NCBI GenBank assembly: GCA_023663145.1
Contig: JAMPHZ010000009.1
Coordinates: 1 to 64,000 of the forward strand
From: Odoribacter sp.
GTDB lineage: Bacteria; Bacteroidota; Bacteroidia; Bacteroidales; Muribaculaceae
DNA: 64,000 bases
Direction: 5' to 3'
Shown: one piece after another, positions 61,160 to 64,000 of the stretch
Layout of the letters: every line of letters begins with the position of its first letter
Numbering within the stretch: position 1 is the stretch's first letter
The notes under the pieces: generated by a model
The model's input: only the letters and a program-made list of their open reading frames with translations
Told to the model about the DNA's origin: nothing
Database searches by the model: none
Program-made: the position numbers and the translations under genes

Positions 61160-63298
61160 ATGAGACCCGATTTCTCCAATATAGACATCACTAAAGATTC
61201 ATTCGGCGCTCAGCACTCTGCCGTAGCCGCCACACATGCCGAAGAATGGCTCACACCAGAGCTTATTCCGGTAAAACCTATTTACACAAAAGATGACTTG
61301 CAGGGACTGGAACACCTGAATTATGTTTCCGGTATTCCTCCATTCCTGCGTGGTCCGTACAGCGCTATGTATCCCCTGCGCCCATGGACCATACGTCAAT
61401 ATGCCGGTTTCTCTACAGCTGCCGAATCAAATGCATTTTATCGCCGAAATCTTGCATCAGGTCAGAAAGGACTTTCTGTCGCATTTGACCTTGCCACACA
61501 CCGAGGATATGATGCCGATCATCCCCGTGTAGTCGGTGACGTCGGTAAAGCAGGCGTGTCAATCTGCTCTATCGAGGATATGAAAGTGCTTTTCGATGGT
61601 ATACCCTTGAATAAAATGTCGGTTTCGATGACAATGAACGGAGCGGTACTTCCCGTGCTTGCCTTCTATATCAATGCCGGCCTTGAACAGGGTGCAAAAC
61701 TCGAAGAGATGGCCGGTACTATACAGAATGACATTCTCAAAGAGTTCATGGTGCGTAACACATATATTTATCCGCCTGAATTCTCAATGCGTATTATCGC
61801 CGATATATTTGAGTATACATCGCAGAATATGCCTAAATTCAACTCTATTTCCATATCAGGCTACCACATGCAGGAAGCAGGCGCCACATGCGACATTGAG
61901 TTGGCTTATACACTTGCCGATGGTCTTGAATATCTGCGTGCAGGTGTTAATGCAGGCATGGATATTGATGCTTTCGCTCCACGTCTGTCATTCTTCTGGG
62001 CCATTGGCATGAACTTCTTCATGGAAATTGCCAAGATGCGTGCAGCCCGTATGCTTTGGGCGAAGATTGTAAAACAATTCAACCCGAAGAATCCAAAATC
62101 TCTTGCTTTGCGTACTCACTCGCAGACTTCGGGCTGGTCACTTACAGAGCAAGATCCTTTCAACAATGTAGGCCGTACCTGTATTGAAGCAATGGGAGCT
62201 GCCCTTGGTCATACACAGTCACTCCATACTAACGCTCTTGATGAAGCCATCGCGCTGCCTACAGATTTCTCAGCACGCATTGCCCGCAATACCCAGATCT
62301 ATATTCAGGAAGAAACCATGGTCACAAAACAAGTTGATCCATGGGCCGGCTCATACTATGTTGAAGCCCTCACCAATGAGATTGCACACCGTGCATGGGA
62401 ACACATTCAGGAAATCGAAAAACTCGGTGGTATGGCGAAAGCTATTGAGACCGGTCTGCCAAAGCTGCGCATCGAAGAGGCCGCAGCCCGTACCCAGGCT
62501 CGCATCGACTCAGGTCGCCAGACAATCGTGGGTATAAATAAATATCGTCTTGAGCATGAGGATCCAATCGACATCCTTGAGATAGATAACACTCAGGTAC
62601 GTACCGAGCAGATTGAGCGTCTCAATGAGTTGCGCGGTGATAGAGATGAAGCAGCCGTTAAACAGGCACTTGCAGCAATAACCGAATGTGTGCGCACAAA
62701 AGAGGGCAACTTGCTTGATCTTGCAGTCAAGGCCGCCGGTCTTCGTGCCACCCTCGGTGAAATCTCAGATGCTTGTGAAGATGTTGTAGGTCGATATAAA
62801 GCAGTAATTAGAACTATTTCAGGCGTGTACTCAGCAGAAACTAAAAATGACCCCGACTTCGTTCGGGCACAGCAGATGTGTGCCGACTTCGCCAAGCGCG
62901 AAGGTCGTCAGCCACGTATCATGATTGCCAAGATGGGCCAGGATGGCCATGACCGTGGCGCCAAAGTTGTTGCTACAGGTTATGCAGACTGTGGTTTCGA
63001 CGTGGATATGGGTCCCCTCTTCCAGACCCCTGAAGAAGCCGCCCGTCAGGCTGTAGAGAATGATGTACACATACTTGGTGTTAGTTCTCTTGCCGCAGGT
63101 CACAAGACCTTGATTCCTCAGGTAATAGCTGAGCTTAAGAAGCTTGGCCGCGAGGACATACTTGTGACCGCAGGTGGTGTTATTCCTGCCCAGGATTACG
63201 ACTTCCTTTACAAGGCCGGTGTGGCCGCGATATTCGGCCCCGGCACGCGTATTCCTCTCTCGGCAATAAAGATGCTCGAGATTCTCAACGAAGAATAA
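61160..63298 (+). CDS. mutB: Methylmalonyl-CoA mutase large (catalytic) subunit
   Basis: A 712-residue catalytic subunit. The N-terminal TIM barrel has the substrate regions [17 protein letters not shown] and [20 protein letters not shown], with [11 protein letters not shown] and [19 protein letters not shown]. The C-terminal B12-binding domain has D595-G-H597-D-R-G600 in [13 protein letters not shown], the His that replaces the lower axial ligand of cobalamin. The length and sequence match MutB of Bacteroides and Porphyromonas. No meaB chaperone or epimerase gene is in the window. A 16-base stem terminator follows. Confidence 0.98.
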   Translation: MRPDFSNIDITKDSFGAQHSAVAATHAEEWLTPELIPVKPIYTKDDLQGLEHLNYVSGIPPFLRGPYSAMYPLRPWTIRQYAGFSTAAESNAFYRRNLASGQKGLSVAFDLATHRGYDADHPRVVGDVGKAGVSICSIEDMKVLFDGIPLNKMSVSMTMNGAVLPVLAFYINAGLEQGAKLEEMAGTIQNDILKEFMVRNTYIYPPEFSMRIIADIFEYTSQNMPKFNSISISGYHMQEAGATCDIELAYTLADGLEYLRAGVNAGMDIDAFAPRLSFFWAIGMNFFMEIAKMRAARMLWAKIVKQFNPKNPKSLALRTHSQTSGWSLTEQDPFNNVGRTCIEAMGAALGHTQSLHTNALDEAIALPTDFSARIARNTQIYIQEETMVTKQVDPWAGSYYVEALTNEIAHRAWEHIQEIEKLGGMAKAIETGLPKLRIEEAAARTQARIDSGRQTIVGINKYRLEHEDPIDILEIDNTQVRTEQIERLNELRGDRDEAAVKQALAAITECVRTKEGNLLDLAVKAAGLRATLGEISDACEDVVGRYKAVIRTISGVYSAETKNDPDFVRAQQMCADFAKREGRQPRIMIAKMGQDGHDRGAKVVATGYADCGFDVDMGPLFQTPEEAARQAVENDVHILGVSSLAAGHKTLIPQVIAELKKLGREDILVTAGGVIPAQDYDFLYKAGVAAIFGPGTRIPLSAIKMLEILNEE

Positions 63299-63313
63299 CC
63301 TCGTATAATATTC

Positions 63314-63358
63314 AAATGAAAAGCTCCGGTGCTGTCATAGTCCCGGAGCTTTTCATTT
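63314..63358 (+). terminator. Terminator of mutA-mutB
   Basis: A perfect 16-base stem (AAATGAAAAGCTCCGG and complement) with a 13-base loop, starting 15 bases after the mutB stop. Confidence 0.85.
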
Positions 63359-63448
63359 CCTTTTTATATTATAATGCAATAAACAGTAGCTGCCTGCGTT
63401 TTATAAGAGTACATTTATGCCTTGTTGCATAGAATTATTGATATTGAC

Positions 63449-64000
63449 ATGAAATTTCGACCCATCTCCATATTTCTCGCATTTCTTATTTTCGCAGTGA
63501 CTGCTGTATCTGCACAAAATTCCAACGTTAAGATTCATGGACTTGTAACAGATGAAAACAATGAGCCGATGGAATTTGTAAGTATCAGCATTGCCGGTAC
63601 TGCGATCGGAGCAACCTCCGGTCTTGATGGAAAATACGCACTGACCGTTGCGCCGGCTGATACAATAAGATTGATATTTTCGTGCATAGGTTATGAGGAT
63701 TCCAGGCGCAGGCTTATTGATCCGCAAGGTGATGTCACAGTAAACGTAAAGATGGAACCCAAGTCATATCAATTGCAAGGAGTTGAAGTTACCGATATAC
63801 AGCGGCAGACCGGTGCGCTGCAGCGCATTGATCCCGGGGTTACACGTCTTGCTCCCGATGCATCAGGAAACGGCGTTGAAAATATAATAAGTACAATGGC
63901 CGGTGTGACAAGCGGCAATGAAATGTCGAGCCAATATAATGTAAGAGGCGGCACTTATGATGAGAATCTTGTATATATAAACGGTATCGAGGTATACCGC
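63449..64000 (+). CDS. TonB-dependent receptor, N-terminal part (runs off the window)
   Basis: The first 184 residues of an outer-membrane receptor. A signal peptide (1-22, AVSAQ) is followed by a CarboxypepD-regulatory-like domain (about 27-105, KIHGLVTDENNEPMEFVSIS and SCIGYED). The start of a plug comes next, with LQGVEVTDIQRQTG, VENIISTMAGVTSGNEMSSQ and YNVRGGTYDENLVYINGIEVYR in separate stretches. The N-V-R-G-G-x-Y-x-E-N-x-V-Y-I-N-G-I-E pattern is that of a large Bacteroidetes receptor group of unassigned substrate. No close promoter match is seen; the gene lies 90 bases after the mutB terminator. Confidence 0.9.
   Translation, partial: MKFRPISIFLAFLIFAVTAVSAQNSNVKIHGLVTDENNEPMEFVSISIAGTAIGATSGLDGKYALTVAPADTIRLIFSCIGYEDSRRRLIDPQGDVTVNVKMEPKSYQLQGVEVTDIQRQTGALQRIDPGVTRLAPDASGNGVENIISTMAGVTSGNEMSSQYNVRGGTYDENLVYINGIEVYR

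Overview
The window reads as a chromosomal segment of a gut-type Bacteroidales bacterium, most likely a member of the Muribaculaceae or a close relative. The family placement is inference from gene content. Three things support the order. Several genes are preceded by the Bacteroidetes sigma-ABfr promoter (TTTG or GTTG at -33, about 20 bases, then TAnnTTTG at -7), and Shine-Dalgarno signals are weak. The gene set is typical: type III glutamine synthetase, fused FeoAB, MutA/MutB, CarboxypepD-type TonB receptors and DUF4493/PCMD lipoproteins. One glucanase ends in a type IX-secretion-like tail. I see no integrase, complete IS element, CRISPR array or prophage.

Layout. 1-1.5 kb: a partial tRNA-Lys, a His-rich lipoprotein coupled to a PepSY-like lipoprotein, and a short Rossmann protein. 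1.6-8.4 kb (minus): operon typA-folP-cdaA-lepA-nhaA, combining two translation GTPases, folate synthesis, c-di-AMP synthesis and a Na+/H+ antiporter. 8.6-12.5 kb (plus): LysM protein, PorT-like barrel and dnaB. 12.6-19.6 kb: OmpA-like lipoprotein, DMT transporter, rsfS-ftsH-membrane glycosyltransferase, and a LolC/FtsX-type permease. 19.7-25.9 kb: feoAB with an alanine/glycine symporter, a WecA-like transferase, and hisS. 26-39 kb is the accessory part: a small helical repeat protein, a TonB receptor, three paralogous DUF4493 lipoproteins in one operon, a 51-residue protein, a GH81 beta-1,3-glucanase and a TSCPD protein. 39-46 kb (minus): a YczE-like membrane protein, then glnN, a PurF-like amidotransferase and an M13 peptidase. 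46-53.6 kb: two similarly built ECF sigma / membrane protein / small exported protein modules on either side of tRNA-Ser and a GT4 glycosyltransferase; one module also carries an outer-membrane barrel. 53.7-58.7 kb: gmk-nadD-DUF5063-M18 peptidase, a UDG-fold protein, efp and YqgE. 59-64 kb: mutA-mutB (succinate/propionate metabolism) and the start of another TonB receptor.

Most of the window is housekeeping. The best candidate for something undescribed is the 29-38.7 kb surface locus. Its three lipoproteins share a DUF4493 fold, a Ser-Arg-Ala motif about 30 residues after the lipidated Cys (as in type V pilins) and a repeated module of about 95 residues, and they sit next to a beta-1,3-glucanase with no SusC/SusD pair. 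A pilus-like or glucan-binding surface assembly is inference. Several gene starts were moved downstream of the longest reading frame because the sigma-ABfr -7 box lies on or just before the longer start.
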